Shown here: in pieces, positions 35,947-49,151 of the stretch
How the letters are laid out: every line of letters starts with the position of its first letter
Position numbering within the stretch: the stretch's first letter is position 1
DNA from: Tengunoibacter tsumagoiensis
GTDB taxonomy: Bacteria; Chloroflexota; Ktedonobacteria; Ktedonobacterales; Ktedonobacteraceae
Assembly: GCF_003967535.1 (NCBI RefSeq)
Contig: NZ_BIFR01000001.1
Coordinates: 673,493 to 737,492 of the forward strand
DNA length: 64,000 nucleotides
Direction: 5' to 3'
Made by a program: the position numbers and the translations under genes
The notes under the pieces: generated by a model
Seen by the model: only the letters and a program-made list of their open reading frames with translations
Databases searched by the model: none
What the model was told of the DNA's origin: nothing

Positions 35947-35962
35947 TGTTTCACGTGAAACG
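35947..35962. promoter_or_regulatory. parS: parS-like site
   Basis: TGTTTCACGTGAAACG, 32 bp from the previous site. Confidence 0.75.
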
Positions 35963-36012
35963 CTCTTTTCTATCTCACTCATAATAAGCGGACAACGAAC
36001 GTTTCTACAGAG

Positions 36013-36870
36013 TTAGTGGGGGCTCGCTTCAGTAGCTACTGGTGACGACAATAAGAACTGCAACTTTTCGCTGGTCTTTGTTCCAGGTAAAGGCGTATAA
36101 ATCATCACTTTAAGATGCGAGTTTGAAGGAACTTGCAAAGTGACATGCTCAAATAGTAAACTCCCCACAACGGGATGCTCTATATTCTTACGACCATCCA
36201 GGCGACCACGTACATCATGCCGAGGCCACCAGGCACGAAATTCTGGACTCACCTGTTGCAGATCTGCAATCAATTGTTTAAACCATTCTTCATCAGCGTA
36301 CTGCACGCTCTCTGCACGAAATTCGGCCAGTATTCCCTGCGCTTTCTGCTCCCAATCAGGATCATTACTCTGGCGCTCAGAGTTGCCAAAGATACGCCAG
36401 ACTATGTTATAGGCGTAAGGTAAGGAGATCCTGGAAGGAGTAAAGACCTGTTCGGCGGCGGTATTCCAGGCCAGGTAGTCCCAACGCCTCCCCATAACAT
36501 AAGCAGGATCTGGATTAAGATCTTCAAGGATACGGCGAAGAGCTGGACTTATATATTCGTCAAGTGGAAGCTCATCATGGAAACGCTGCATATCAGCTAA
36601 AAGGAAGAGGTGCTGGCGCTCGTCGAAGGTAAGCTGTAAGGCAGTGGCAATGCTACTCAAGATCTCTGTTGAAGGATGAATATCACGTCCTTGCTCTAAA
36701 GAGGTATACCAGGACACCCCTATATTCGCTAACTGTGCTACTTCCTCACGGCGCAACCCGGGCGTACGACGGCGTTTCCCTGCGGGCAAACCAACCTCTG
36801 TCGGAAAAATTCGTGAACGTCTTGTGCGTAAAAAATCTCCAAGCGCCTGCCTGCGCTGAGCTTCATTCAT
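36013..36870 (-). CDS. XRE-type regulator with MmyB-like ligand domain
   Basis: 285 aa, GAGGGG before the ATG. The N-terminal HTH (LGDFLRTRRSRIFP, GLRREEVAQLANIGVSWYTSLEQGRDIHPS) matches the HTH_31 type. The C-terminal ~170 residues (RRWDYLAWNTAAEQVF, NIVWRIFGN, FRAWWPRHDVRGRLDGRKNIEHPVVG) match the MmyB-like ligand-binding domain, thought to sense a fatty-acid-like molecule. It is divergent from the aldo/keto reductase gene, a likely target. Confidence 0.9.
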   Translation of the reverse strand: MNEAQRRQALGDFLRTRRSRIFPTEVGLPAGKRRRTPGLRREEVAQLANIGVSWYTSLEQGRDIHPSTEILSSIATALQLTFDERQHLFLLADMQRFHDELPLDEYISPALRRILEDLNPDPAYVMGRRWDYLAWNTAAEQVFTPSRISLPYAYNIVWRIFGNSERQSNDPDWEQKAQGILAEFRAESVQYADEEWFKQLIADLQQVSPEFRAWWPRHDVRGRLDGRKNIEHPVVGSLLFEHVTLQVPSNSHLKVMIYTPLPGTKTSEKLQFLLSSPVATEASPH

Positions 36871-37051
36871 AGGTCAGCCCCTCATTATCCTGATGCTCTC
36901 AGTCGTACGATACAGAAACTCTGGTCCCACGATATCATCCATGCCATACTTCTGAGTGTACCATTGATTAGCAATATGTGAGCAATCAATGCTCTGTCAA
37001 CTATGAGTCACAGGATCTCAAAGCCAATTAGAGAAAGAAAGAAGAAAGCAG

Positions 37052-37939
37052 ATGACATCTTATCCTTCAAATCAACATCAACCACTCGCTGCCGCCTCTG
37101 CAGGCACAGTGACAGTCGGCAATGATATTATCGTCAATCGCATTGGCTTCGGTACAATGCGACTACCAGGCCCAGGAGTCTGGGGGGAACCAGCCAATCC
37201 CACGGAGGCAAAAAAGGTGCTTCAACGTGCGGTAGAACTGGGCGTAAACTTTATTGATACAGCCGCTTATTATGGACCAGATGTTGCTAATCGGCTAATC
37301 GTTGAGGCGCTCTATCCCTATCCTGAGAATCTTATTATTGCTACAAAGGTTGGAGCAAAACGAGGTGAGGACAAAAGTTGGAATGCTGATATGCGACCTG
37401 AAAATATTAAGGCTGCATGTGAGGAGAATCTTCGCCAATTGCGTCTGGAACAACTTCACCTTGTACACTGCCGCTATATGACAAAAGACGTTCCATTCGC
37501 TGAATCTGTTGGGGCACTCGCAGATCTTCAACGAGAAGGAAAGATTCGGCATGTTGGCGTGAGCAATGTCACTTTAGAGCAGCTCGTTGAGGCGCAATCA
37601 ATCACACAGATTGCATCAGTGCAAAATCTCTATAATCTAGAGCATCGTAGCCATGAAGATGTCCTCCAGGCATGTACCGAACAGGGGATTATCTTTACGC
37701 CCTTTTTTCCACTAGCAATGGGGAAGCTTGGTCAGACTGGTGGTCCACTTACAGCCATAGCCCAGCATCACCATGCAACTCCAGCTCAGATTGCTCTCGC
37801 CTGGCTCCTGGCACTCTCACCTATGATGCTCGCAATTCCGGGCACTTCATCACAGCACCATCTAGAAGAGAACATTGCAGGAGCCGCCATCCACCTGACC
37901 CCATCCGAATGCGCAACAATTGAGAGCGCATTGGCCTGA
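37052..37939 (+). CDS. Aldo/keto reductase
   Basis: 295 aa. The catalytic set is visible: Asp and Tyr in FIDTAAYYGPDVANRLI, Lys in IIATKVGAKRG, His in LHLVHCRY. The NADPH-binding end is AIPGTSSQHHLEENIAGA. It reduces aldehydes or ketones. Its position opposite a MmyB-type regulator suggests control by that protein. Confidence 0.93.
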   Translation: MTSYPSNQHQPLAAASAGTVTVGNDIIVNRIGFGTMRLPGPGVWGEPANPTEAKKVLQRAVELGVNFIDTAAYYGPDVANRLIVEALYPYPENLIIATKVGAKRGEDKSWNADMRPENIKAACEENLRQLRLEQLHLVHCRYMTKDVPFAESVGALADLQREGKIRHVGVSNVTLEQLVEAQSITQIASVQNLYNLEHRSHEDVLQACTEQGIIFTPFFPLAMGKLGQTGGPLTAIAQHHHATPAQIALAWLLALSPMMLAIPGTSSQHHLEENIAGAAIHLTPSECATIESALA

Positions 37940-37979
37940 CCAAGAGGGTCATGTTTGTATTGAACAGTACAGATGAAAC

Positions 37980-38016
37980 AGTGCTCTGGTCGCATAGCTT
38001 TGTTGCACAGAGCACT
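37980..38016 (+). terminator. Hairpin after the aldo/keto reductase gene
   Basis: AGTGCTCTG / CAGAGCACT, a 9-bp stem with a 19-nt loop, 40 bp past the stop. No T run follows. Confidence 0.5.
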
Positions 38017-38097
38017 CACGTATCCACTTTACTGCTTGCTCTATCGGGCTCAGCCCGGGAAGCGATCAAACAGGCACGCTCTCTATTTTTATCTTCT

Positions 38098-38160
38098 TCA
38101 ACTGCACTGGTTGGAAAGGCTGTGGTGACTGAAGCGAGTTCCTATGTTTTCCATTCCTGA
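38098..38160 (-). pseudogene. Remnant of an SDR gene 3' end
   Basis: 63 bp about 85% identical, in the same orientation, to 39573-39635, the end of the nearby SDR gene. It still encodes SVTTAFPTSAVE-like residues on the minus strand. It is joined directly to the aminotransferase-end duplication. Confidence 0.75.
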
Positions 38161-38207
38161 TACATCCGTTTTTCTATCGGCGTGATCCCTATCGCTCACT
38201 GATCTAA

Positions 38208-38223
38208 TGTTTCACGTGGAACA
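38208..38223. promoter_or_regulatory. parS: parS-like site
   Basis: TGTTTCACGTGGAACA, within the duplicated segment. Confidence 0.75.
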
Positions 38224-38239
38224 TACCGATCTGATCTGA

Positions 38240-38255
38240 TGTTTCACGTGAAACG
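38240..38255. promoter_or_regulatory. parS: parS-like site
   Basis: TGTTTCACGTGAAACG, within the duplicated segment. Confidence 0.75.
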
Positions 38256-38271
38256 CTCTTTTCTGAGCAAA

Positions 38272-39510
38272 TCAAAGGGAGGCGGAGCCTGAGGAAGCCT
38301 GAGCCTCTGTGTAGTCCTGAAGGGTAATGGCCGTCTGCTTCTGAATGGCTCTGGCTATCAGACCTTTCCAGGGTAGATAGGGCAACATCCGCATATTCAG
38401 ATTGCGTAGCCGGATCATGGACTGCGTTGGGGGTATAAACCACTTGCCTCCATCTACTGCGGCCTTCTGGTTCTTCTCTACATATCCGCGCATTTTTTCC
38501 TCGTAGCGAGCAAAGGCCGTCTGATACTCGCCCGCCGCCGCTGCCAGTTCTCCAGCGAGCACATAGGCCCCTACTAGCGCCAGATTTGTGCCCTGTCCCG
38601 AGAGCGGCGAGGGACAATAGCCCGCATCCCCAACCAGCGCGATCCTTCCCTTTGACCAGCGCTCCATCTGAATCAAACTGATTGAGTCGAAGTAGAAGTC
38701 GGGGGCGTCATCCATCGCGTTCAACAGGCGCGGAATTTCCCATCCCTCGTTCGCGAAGACTCTGGTCAGGATCTTTTTCTGTTCTTCACTGTTATGCCGA
38801 TCATACTGGAGCGGCGATGAGGCAAAGAGGAACATGGCCTTGACTTCGCTGTTCTGATGGGCCGTGTACACTCCTGCAAGTTTTCCTGGCATATTGTAGA
38901 CGAGCTGCCAGCGATCAAGTTGTAAATGATTCGCGGCAGTAAAGATCGAGATGTAGTAACCCAGATGGCGACTGAACTCTGACTCAGCCCCAAACGAAAG
39001 CTGGCGCACAGTGGAGTGGAGCCCGTCAGCTCCCAACACAAGGTCGAAGATGCGCGGTTGGCCTTTCTCGAAGGTAACCTGAATGCCCTCCTCGTTCTCT
39101 GACAGGGCCGTGATCGTATCATGAAAAATGTATTCAGTAGTGTCTCTCGTCGCTTCATACAGGATCTGTACCAGGTCGCCGCGCAAGATCTCGAAGTCAC
39201 TGACCAGGCCCTCCCCACCAAAAAGCTCGACGCCCATTGTTGCCTGTGGTCTGTTAGAGCTGTCAACGAATGACATTCCACGCTGGTTAGTGAGCGCCTG
39301 CCGAATCGCAGGCATGATGCCCATACGTTCAACGACAGCTCGCGAACCTCCACGAATGTCAATCGCGTTCCCACCTGCACGCGGGGCAGGCGCTCGCTCA
39401 ACTATCGTAGGCTTGAAGCCATAGCGGCTCAGCCAGTAGGCCAGGGCCGGTCCCGCGATGCTCGCGCCTGAAATGAGAATAGTGCGGTTTTTTAGACTGT
39501 TATTTGTCAT
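38272..39510 (-). CDS. FAD-dependent monooxygenase (PHBH/TetX type)
   Basis: 412 aa. ILISGASIAGPALAYWLSRYG is the FAD-binding GxGxxG-like strand. LVLGADGLHSTVR is the DG motif shared by flavin and NADPH. RIALVGDAGYCPSPLSGQGTNLALVGAYVLAGEL is the second FAD motif. These fit class A aromatic hydroxylases and TetX-like antibiotic-modifying enzymes. The gene is flanked by recombination remnants on its left side, so it may be a recent arrival. AAAGGA precedes the ATG. Confidence 0.9.
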   Translation of the reverse strand: MTNNSLKNRTILISGASIAGPALAYWLSRYGFKPTIVERAPAPRAGGNAIDIRGGSRAVVERMGIMPAIRQALTNQRGMSFVDSSNRPQATMGVELFGGEGLVSDFEILRGDLVQILYEATRDTTEYIFHDTITALSENEEGIQVTFEKGQPRIFDLVLGADGLHSTVRQLSFGAESEFSRHLGYYISIFTAANHLQLDRWQLVYNMPGKLAGVYTAHQNSEVKAMFLFASSPLQYDRHNSEEQKKILTRVFANEGWEIPRLLNAMDDAPDFYFDSISLIQMERWSKGRIALVGDAGYCPSPLSGQGTNLALVGAYVLAGELAAAAGEYQTAFARYEEKMRGYVEKNQKAAVDGGKWFIPPTQSMIRLRNLNMRMLPYLPWKGLIARAIQKQTAITLQDYTEAQASSGSASL

Positions 39511-39568
39511 AATTTTTCAATCCTTTAATCATTATGCCCAGATCTCACATCTATTGCTATGACTGCTT

Positions 39569-40453
39569 TTATTCAACTGCACTGGTTGGAAAGGCTGTGG
39601 TAACTGAGATAGCTTCCCATGTGTTCCATTCCTGAGAAACTTCGTCCAGTTTTTTGCGCATCATTTCCAGGGCATCTGCTCCCAGAGCCAGGCGCAAGGG
39701 CGGCTGGGGATGCTCAACGACCTTGAGGATGGCGGCTGCGGCCAGAGCAGGGCTACCTGGTTCATGCCCGTGGATGTACTTCGTAGTATAGTCAAGCACC
39801 ATCCCACTGGTCTGCGCGTAGTCCTCGATTTTACGTTCGGACACTTTTAACGAGCGCCCGGCAAAGTCTGTACGAAAAGATCCAGGCTCCACAATGGTCA
39901 CGTGAATACCCAGCGGCGCTACTTCCTGAGCCAGCGCATCAGATAATCCTTCGACTGCACGTTTGCTAGCGTTGTACATTCCTGTTCCCATAAAGCTGAC
40001 AAATCCACCAATCGAGGACATCATGAGGATACGCCCGCGCTGCTGGGAGCGAAGAATGGGCAGGACTGCACGAGTGACATTGAGAAGACCGAAGACGTTG
40101 GTCTCGAACTGTTCGCGTACTTCGCGTGCTGAAATTTCTTCAATGGCTCCAAAGAGGCCGTAGCCAGCGTTATTGACCAGTACATCGATCTGCCCAAAGT
40201 GCTCCATGGTTCGCTCAACTGCTTCCTGACACTGGGCCTCGTTGGTAATATCCAACCGGAGTGTAAGCAACTGCTTGGAGGAAGGAGCGGTCAGGTTCTG
40301 GAGCTGCTCCAGGTTTCGCGCGGTCGCCACAAGACGATCCCCATGGGCCAGGACGGCTTCAGCTAATGCCCGCCCGAAGCCGGTGGAGCTGCCGGTAATA
40401 AACCAGACGCGTGATGAAGAAGAATTTGTCGCTGTATTATCTGTCTGAAACAT
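39569..40453 (-). CDS. Short-chain dehydrogenase/reductase
   Basis: 294 aa from ATG 40453 with GGGAG upstream; the frame extends to 40603 but that leader is unlike the family. Motifs: VWFITGSSTGFGRALA, NNAGYGLFGA, and YNASKRAVEGL with the catalytic Tyr and Lys. The pattern fits the subgroup often annotated oxidoreductase/SDR near Ktedonobacter and actinobacterial regulators. Its last 63 bp are copied at 38098-38160. Confidence 0.9.
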   Translation of the reverse strand: MFQTDNTATNSSSSRVWFITGSSTGFGRALAEAVLAHGDRLVATARNLEQLQNLTAPSSKQLLTLRLDITNEAQCQEAVERTMEHFGQIDVLVNNAGYGLFGAIEEISAREVREQFETNVFGLLNVTRAVLPILRSQQRGRILMMSSIGGFVSFMGTGMYNASKRAVEGLSDALAQEVAPLGIHVTIVEPGSFRTDFAGRSLKVSERKIEDYAQTSGMVLDYTTKYIHGHEPGSPALAAAAILKVVEHPQPPLRLALGADALEMMRKKLDEVSQEWNTWEAISVTTAFPTSAVE

Positions 40454-40643
40454 GGCTTTCTCCCTATTCTGCTTATTGCCAGTGTGTTCTCTCGCTGGCA
40501 AGGTTTTTCTATAGATGTGCTGCTCTGCTTGTAAGTTTTGACTCACATGTGCTTTCACATCACTGCCCTGAGTATAGCTGGCAATGCGGTAGCAGCGCGC
40601 CACCCAATCGGGTTGTTATCAGAGTGGTTGTGAATGGGTGGGA

Positions 40644-43600
40644 TTAGAGAAGTTTCAGACGCCGGGCTACTTCGCCGGCTTCCACGCGGTTATTGACGTC
40701 GAGTTTGCGGTAGATGTTTTTGATGTGGCCTTTGACAGTGTTGATGGAGATGATCAGCTCCTCGGCAATCTCGGGATTGCTGTGTCCGGCAACCAGGAGG
40801 GTCAGCACGCGCAACTCTTGCGCCGAGAGGAGTTCGAGTAACGGGCTGTCCGGGTTGCTGGCCCGAAAAGAAAATGAGTGAGCGTGGGCATGAAGGATAC
40901 TCTGAGCGTAGGCACGTAGAGGTTTCTCGGTGAGAGAAGGAATGAGCTTGCGCAGAAGAATAGCTAGCGGCTCGCCTTCATCCAGGAAGAGGCGCAGAAA
41001 GCCCTCTCTACGCGCCTGAGAGAGAGCAGACGCAAGTTGCTGATAGCTCTCCTGGCTCTGCTTGAGATCGGCAGAAGCGAGCGCGATGAGCACCTGAATT
41101 TCCAACGCACTCACGAGATGTTGCTCCTCTTGCGCGTGTGTAAAGAGTTGCTTCAGCAGAGGCAGGGCGGCTGCGGCCTCGCCTTGAGCCATGAGCAGTC
41201 GGGCGCTTAGCAACTGCATTGCCTGCTGTTGTGTTGCAGACAGGTCTTTTTCATAGCCAGTAAGGGTATTCAGGGTACGTTTAGCGGCCAGCAAGTCTCC
41301 ATCTCGTATCTGCGCACGCGTTTGCCAGATGAGCACATCCGGAATGAGTAAGAGCGTATGCGGCGCAGCCTGCAAATGTGTAAGTAGCGCAGTGAGGGCG
41401 TTGTCTTCCTCAGTCTTCTTCCCACGTGCGCGCAGGAGCAGTAGCCTTAAGAGCTCTAACTGTGTGTATCCAGCCTCTTCTCCTGCCGGGAAGGTCCCTT
41501 CATAGTGATGGAGGGAGGCCTCGTAGGCCAGTTGCTCCGCCTTCTCAAGATCGTTCCACTCATAGGCAAGACGGATAAACCCGCAGGCGAGCTGCGTAAG
41601 AAAAATTGCCTCGCCAGTCTGATCTAGCCAGGGCGGTTCGGCCTGTGTTTGCTGGTAATAGGAATTGGCCTGATGGAGTTCGCCCATTTCAAAATAAACG
41701 TCACCCAGTAGCCGTCCGATGACGCGCGTAAAGACCCGATCTTTAACGTGCAGGCTGAACGTGTAACCTTCACGCAGATACTGGCGGGCAGTGTGAAAGG
41801 CACCAGTCTGCATGGCCTCCATGCCCAATGTAAGCAGGCAACCGCAGTGCCATTCGATCCACTCCACTGGCCGCTGGTGATATACCTGCTCTGCGCTGGC
41901 GGATGGCAAGAGTTGGAGCGCCTGATGCGCGTAGGCAACGGCAGGTGCGATAAAACCGTGAACAATAGTGAAAGTGGCACGAAAGGCTGAGAGAACCCCT
42001 ATCTGCAATAGCTCTCCTTGTGCTCGCCATCCCTCTTCCGCCATCTGAAGCAGCTCTTCGGCTGGCTCGATGCGCCAGATGGGGCCAGGGCTGTCGGCGG
42101 AGAAGATGCGCGCCTGAGCAAAGAGGAAGCAGAGTGTCGGATGGGAAGGCAAGAGAGATTTCGGTATCTGATCCAGCCAGCGGCACATAGTATGATACTC
42201 AGTAAAATACGCATGCTCGTTGAGTCTTTCAATCAGCAGTGAGGCGCGCTCGAATTCTTGAGCGGAGAGAGCAGTTTCAATAGCCTCACTCAGCAGAGCA
42301 TGTTCTTCATACCAGCGACTGGCCTGAGCTGCCAGATAGCGCAATGCTTCAGCCCCCAGGCGGCGGATCGCTTCAGTCCGCATAGCCTCGGCAAACAGGG
42401 CATGATAGCGATACCACCCATCCGCGCTCTCCAGCGCTTCCAGAAAGATGCCAGAGCGTTCAACTCTTTCCAGCCACTCAGCACTATCCTGCCGTCCCAT
42501 CACTGCATCGCAGAGTGAGGCGGTCAGACGACTAAACAGGCTGGTCTGGAGCAGGAAGAGTTGGAGGGACTCAGGCTGGGCAGCAAGCACTTCGCTGATA
42601 AAAAACTCCTGAATAGACCGACGAGAAGTGTTGTGTACTAAACCTATGTGTGGCAGTCCGAACGCTTCTTCGATCATCTGGGATGCCCGCTGACTCTGTG
42701 AGTTCAATACGAACAGGCGCAAGCCAGCAGCCCAGCCTTCCAGATAAATATGGAGCTTCCGAGCTGCCTCCTCCGAAAATGGGGTGGGGATATGCTGCTG
42801 GAGAAAAACAGTTGTCTCCTCCAATGAAAAGCTCAGTTGATTCGGGTGGATTTCCTGGAGATCACCTCTGGCTCGCCAGCGTACCAGCGGCAGCGGCGGC
42901 GTACTGCGCGTCAGCATGACGATATGGAAGTCCGCTGGCAGATGCTCGATGAAAAAGGTCAGCGTCTTATGGATACGCTCGTGCTCGATAAGGTGATAAT
43001 CCTCCAGCACCAGCACTCCTTCCGGAACCGAGCCAGTCAGATCATTCAGCAGAGAGGCCAGGGCCGCCTCTAGCTGCGCTGGCGCAAATGGAGACTGAGA
43101 CTGCTGTGAGAGTTGAGCCAGCGCAACCTGACCAATATGCCCGTAGAGAGCCGGGATAGCTGCAATGAGTGACGACCAAAAGCGGATCGGGTCATTATCG
43201 CCGCTATCCAACGAGAGCCAAGCGACAAGCCAGGGCTTACGCTGTATGGCCGCTTGCGCCTCGCTCCGGGCAATCCACTGAGCAACAAGCGTCGTCTTTC
43301 CAAAACCTGCCGGAGCCTGCACAAGGGTCAGCTTTTGCCGCCGCCCTTTATCAAGGAGCTCCAACAAAGGAATACGCTCGACGAGCTGGACAGGTAGTCG
43401 AGGGGGATGCAGCTTGCTTTGAAGCAGTGGCGTCGCAGCAGGCTGAGGGTAGGCCATCTGAGGTGGCTGGCGCGAAAGAGGTCGCTTCGCAAGCATCATA
43501 GCAACTTCGTTAAGCCTATCAAGCGTCAGATCTTCTGACTTTCCCAGATAGGCACGAGACAGTCTTCCCTGACGCTTGAGATAGGCTTTCCAGTAGTACC

Positions 43601-43793
43601 CACCGCGATGATTGCCAGCATGTTCCTTGCGCGCTGTATAAGAGCCATCAAGAGAATGAAAGGAGAAGAGCAGAGTGGTCTCTTCCTGTAACCACGCGAA
43701 CCAGCGGGCCGATCCTACGCTAATAGAGATCTCCTGCTCATTCTCATAAAAATGCAGGACGGCATCGCGTATTGTAGGAGTTGTGTGTGCCAT
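40644..43793 (-). CDS. Large LuxR/MalT-type STAND ATPase regulator
   Basis: 1049 aa. Residues 1-110 form an extra N-terminal domain (RWFAWLQEETTLLFSFHSLDGSYTARKE, then YLGKSEDLTLDRLNEVA). A P-loop follows (LVQAPAGFGKTTLVAQW, near 160), with Walker B in VLVLEDYHLI. A long TPR-like helical array spans about 480-960. A LuxR HTH ends the protein (LLSAQELRVLTLLVAGHSNPEIAEELIISINTVKGHIKNIYRKL). STAND proteins switch on after binding ligand and ATP. Likely targets are the SDR and monooxygenase genes just downstream on the same strand; this is inference. Confidence 0.93.
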   Translation of the reverse strand: MAHTTPTIRDAVLHFYENEQEISISVGSARWFAWLQEETTLLFSFHSLDGSYTARKEHAGNHRGGYYWKAYLKRQGRLSRAYLGKSEDLTLDRLNEVAMMLAKRPLSRQPPQMAYPQPAATPLLQSKLHPPRLPVQLVERIPLLELLDKGRRQKLTLVQAPAGFGKTTLVAQWIARSEAQAAIQRKPWLVAWLSLDSGDNDPIRFWSSLIAAIPALYGHIGQVALAQLSQQSQSPFAPAQLEAALASLLNDLTGSVPEGVLVLEDYHLIEHERIHKTLTFFIEHLPADFHIVMLTRSTPPLPLVRWRARGDLQEIHPNQLSFSLEETTVFLQQHIPTPFSEEAARKLHIYLEGWAAGLRLFVLNSQSQRASQMIEEAFGLPHIGLVHNTSRRSIQEFFISEVLAAQPESLQLFLLQTSLFSRLTASLCDAVMGRQDSAEWLERVERSGIFLEALESADGWYRYHALFAEAMRTEAIRRLGAEALRYLAAQASRWYEEHALLSEAIETALSAQEFERASLLIERLNEHAYFTEYHTMCRWLDQIPKSLLPSHPTLCFLFAQARIFSADSPGPIWRIEPAEELLQMAEEGWRAQGELLQIGVLSAFRATFTIVHGFIAPAVAYAHQALQLLPSASAEQVYHQRPVEWIEWHCGCLLTLGMEAMQTGAFHTARQYLREGYTFSLHVKDRVFTRVIGRLLGDVYFEMGELHQANSYYQQTQAEPPWLDQTGEAIFLTQLACGFIRLAYEWNDLEKAEQLAYEASLHHYEGTFPAGEEAGYTQLELLRLLLLRARGKKTEEDNALTALLTHLQAAPHTLLLIPDVLIWQTRAQIRDGDLLAAKRTLNTLTGYEKDLSATQQQAMQLLSARLLMAQGEAAAALPLLKQLFTHAQEEQHLVSALEIQVLIALASADLKQSQESYQQLASALSQARREGFLRLFLDEGEPLAILLRKLIPSLTEKPLRAYAQSILHAHAHSFSFRASNPDSPLLELLSAQELRVLTLLVAGHSNPEIAEELIISINTVKGHIKNIYRKLDVNNRVEAGEVARRLKLL

Positions 43794-44338
43794 TTATCAG
43801 TCAGACTCTCACTTTTGCAGCGTAAAAGTTCCCCAAATAGAAAGTTCCCTAACAGTATAGCACATAGTCCTCTTTTGCATGATCTTTTATAGATTACCAC
43901 AACATTTGCAGGGATGTCTCCATCGCTGTATTTTACCAAACATTGCATTCAACAGTACAGATGGTACAGTGCGCCAGTATCATAGCTCTATCATTGATGG
44001 CATTCATCGCATCCTCTCGGCTGCATTCTGATGAACCCTATACAGTCAGTAAAAGAAACTGTATAGAAAGTAGAAAGTACGCCACACAATTTACACAAGA
44101 AAAGATATTGGCCTATCGATTGTAGTGGCACACTCAGCATTAACTCTATCAGGAGCGTATTGACCGGTTCGTTCATCAACGCCGATACAACGTTTCACAT
44201 GAAACATTCTAACTGTTACAATCATCGTGAACAGATCACAGTCCCACATTCCAAACATTCCAATGCCTCTTGCAAGAACTCCATCTTATCAAGAAGAGCA
44301 GATAGACATGCACTAGACATGCCCTATACGTGCACAAT
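43794..44338. other. Gene-free region with a small hairpin and a parS variant
   Basis: No gene recognised. CTATACAGT / ACTGTATAG forms a 9-bp stem at 44038-44066. A CACATG-core parS variant lies at 44191-44206. Confidence 0.45.
44191..44206. promoter_or_regulatory. Variant parS-like site (CACATG core)
   Basis: CGTTTCACATGAAACA, with one change in the central CACGTG. Binding by ParB is uncertain. Confidence 0.4.
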
Positions 44339-44400
44339 AAAAGTGGACCATCTTTCAGGAACGTTTCACATGAAACATTGCTAAAAGATGGTCCACTTTT
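44339..44400 (-). terminator. Terminator of ilvC with a variant parS in its loop
   Basis: AAAAGTGGACCATCTTT pairs with AAAGATGGTCCACTTTT. On the minus strand it ends in CTTTTATTG. The loop holds CGTTTCACATGAAACA (44362-44377), a CACATG-core parS variant. It lies 64 bp past the ilvC stop. Confidence 0.75.
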
Positions 44401-44463
44401 AGAGAGTCAAAAACAAACGTACTTGCAATCTCTCTATGCCAACTCTTGTGAGTTAGGAGTAGC

Positions 44464-47692
<3,229 letters not shown>

Positions 47693-47717
47693 ACTCTTTC
47701 AACATTCACTCATTGAA

Positions 47718-47751
47718 GAGGCGTATGTTTCACGTGGAACATACGCCTCTC
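47718..47751. terminator. Hairpin after gap built on a parS-like site
   Basis: AGAGGCGTATGTT pairs with AACATACGCCTCT, with the parS core in the centre. It could limit read-through from gap to pgk. Confidence 0.65.
47726..47741. promoter_or_regulatory. parS: parS-like site
   Basis: TGTTTCACGTGGAACA. The site with a CACGTG core closest to the putative oriC, about 13.5 kb from it. Confidence 0.75.
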
Positions 47752-47909
47752 ACTCACAGACCGTAGCATCTCAACAGATCGCTATCCTCCCTCTTTTGCT
47801 TTCACGTCTCTCATAATAATTGTAGTGGCACAGATTCAGACCATATCAACAGGCCATACAAAAATGTAGTACGCAGGCATATACAGATAGTACAGATAGG
47901 AAAAGAGCA

Positions 47910-49103
47910 ATGGGCAAGAAAACTGTACGCGACATCGACGTAGCCGGTAAACGAGTCCTGGTCCGCGTCGACTTCAATGTTCCTCTCGACTCCCAGCAAC
48001 AGATTACCGATGATACCCGCATTGTGGCCGCTCTACCAACTATTCAATATCTTCTCCAACATGGCGCGGCGGTCATCCTGATGTCTCATCTTGGTCGCCC
48101 GGATGGCCAGGTTGTGGAGAAACTCCGCCTGACGCCCGTGGCCAGACGGCTCAGTGAGCTCCTCAAGCTGCCAGTCGAGACTACTCAAGATGCGATTGGA
48201 CCTGAGGCAGAGGCAAAGGCCAGCGCTTTGCAGCCCGGTCAGGTTCTTCTGCTGGAGAATCTGCGCTTCCATAAAGAGGAAGAGAAGAATATCCCCGCGT
48301 TTGCGCAACAATTGGCGGCGTCTGGCGAGCTGTACGTCAATGATGCCTTCGGCTCTGCCCATAGGGCCCACGCCTCAACTGAAGGCGTCACCCACTATCT
48401 TCCAGGCGTCTCTGGCTTCCTGATGGAGAAGGAGATCAATTTCCTGGGCTCTGCTCTGGAACATCCCCGTCGTCCACTGGCTGCACTGGTGGGAGGTGCC
48501 AAAGTCTCCGACAAGATTGCAGTCCTCGAACGGCTCATCAGTCTGGCTGATAGCGTTCTGATCGGTGGTGGGATGGCTAATACTTTCCTTAAGGCGCTGG
48601 GATATGAGATTGGCGATTCTCTTTTTGAGGCCTCAAAGGTCGATGTAGCTCGCGATCTTATCACTAAGGCACAGCATGAAGGCAAACAGTTTCTTCTTCC
48701 ACCAGATGTCGTTATCGCAGATCGTTTTGCCGAGGATGCCAATCACAAGGTTGTTCCCAGTACAGAGGTGCCGCTGGGCTGGCGCATCCTTGATATTGGA
48801 CCCGAAACTATTACACAATTTAAGCAGGCATTAAGCCAGGCTCAGACCATCGTCTGGAATGGTACACTGGGGGTGGCAGAGATGCCAGCCTTTGCTAAAG
48901 GCACACATGCCGTCATTGAGATCCTGGCTCAGCGCACGCAGGAGGGGGCGACTACTATCATTGGTGGAGGCGATTCTGCTGCTGCTGTTGAGCAAGCCGG
49001 CGCCGCGACAAAGATGACCCACGTTTCAACTGGTGGTGGAGCATCACTTGAATTTTTAGAAGGGAAGATTCTGCCAGGCGTGGCCGCGCTACAGGATAAA
49101 TAG
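47910..49103 (+). CDS. pgk: Phosphoglycerate kinase
   Basis: 397 aa, family length. The N-domain begins [24 protein letters not shown], with substrate residues in MSHLGRPDG and [15 protein letters not shown]. The C-domain has [12 protein letters not shown] and the nucleotide loop [15 protein letters not shown]. It makes ATP and 3-phosphoglycerate in glycolysis. tpiA follows after 48 bp. Confidence 0.97.
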   Translation: MGKKTVRDIDVAGKRVLVRVDFNVPLDSQQQITDDTRIVAALPTIQYLLQHGAAVILMSHLGRPDGQVVEKLRLTPVARRLSELLKLPVETTQDAIGPEAEAKASALQPGQVLLLENLRFHKEEEKNIPAFAQQLAASGELYVNDAFGSAHRAHASTEGVTHYLPGVSGFLMEKEINFLGSALEHPRRPLAALVGGAKVSDKIAVLERLISLADSVLIGGGMANTFLKALGYEIGDSLFEASKVDVARDLITKAQHEGKQFLLPPDVVIADRFAEDANHKVVPSTEVPLGWRILDIGPETITQFKQALSQAQTIVWNGTLGVAEMPAFAKGTHAVIEILAQRTQEGATTIIGGGDSAAAVEQAGAATKMTHVSTGGGASLEFLEGKILPGVAALQDK

Positions 49104-49151
49104 TCAACAATGGGCGTTGACGCTTATCGTGTAAACATATAAGGAGATAGT

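Larger units (their letters stand above)
35866..35971. repeat. Source copy of a 106-bp duplication
   Basis: Covers the 3' end of the aminotransferase gene and its two parS-like sites. About 88% identical, same orientation, to 38161-38264. Confidence 0.85.
38161..38264. repeat. Duplicate of an aminotransferase gene end with its two parS sites
   Basis: 104 bp matching 35866-35971. The gene-derived part is no longer in an open frame, while both parS-like sites remain intact. Confidence 0.85.
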
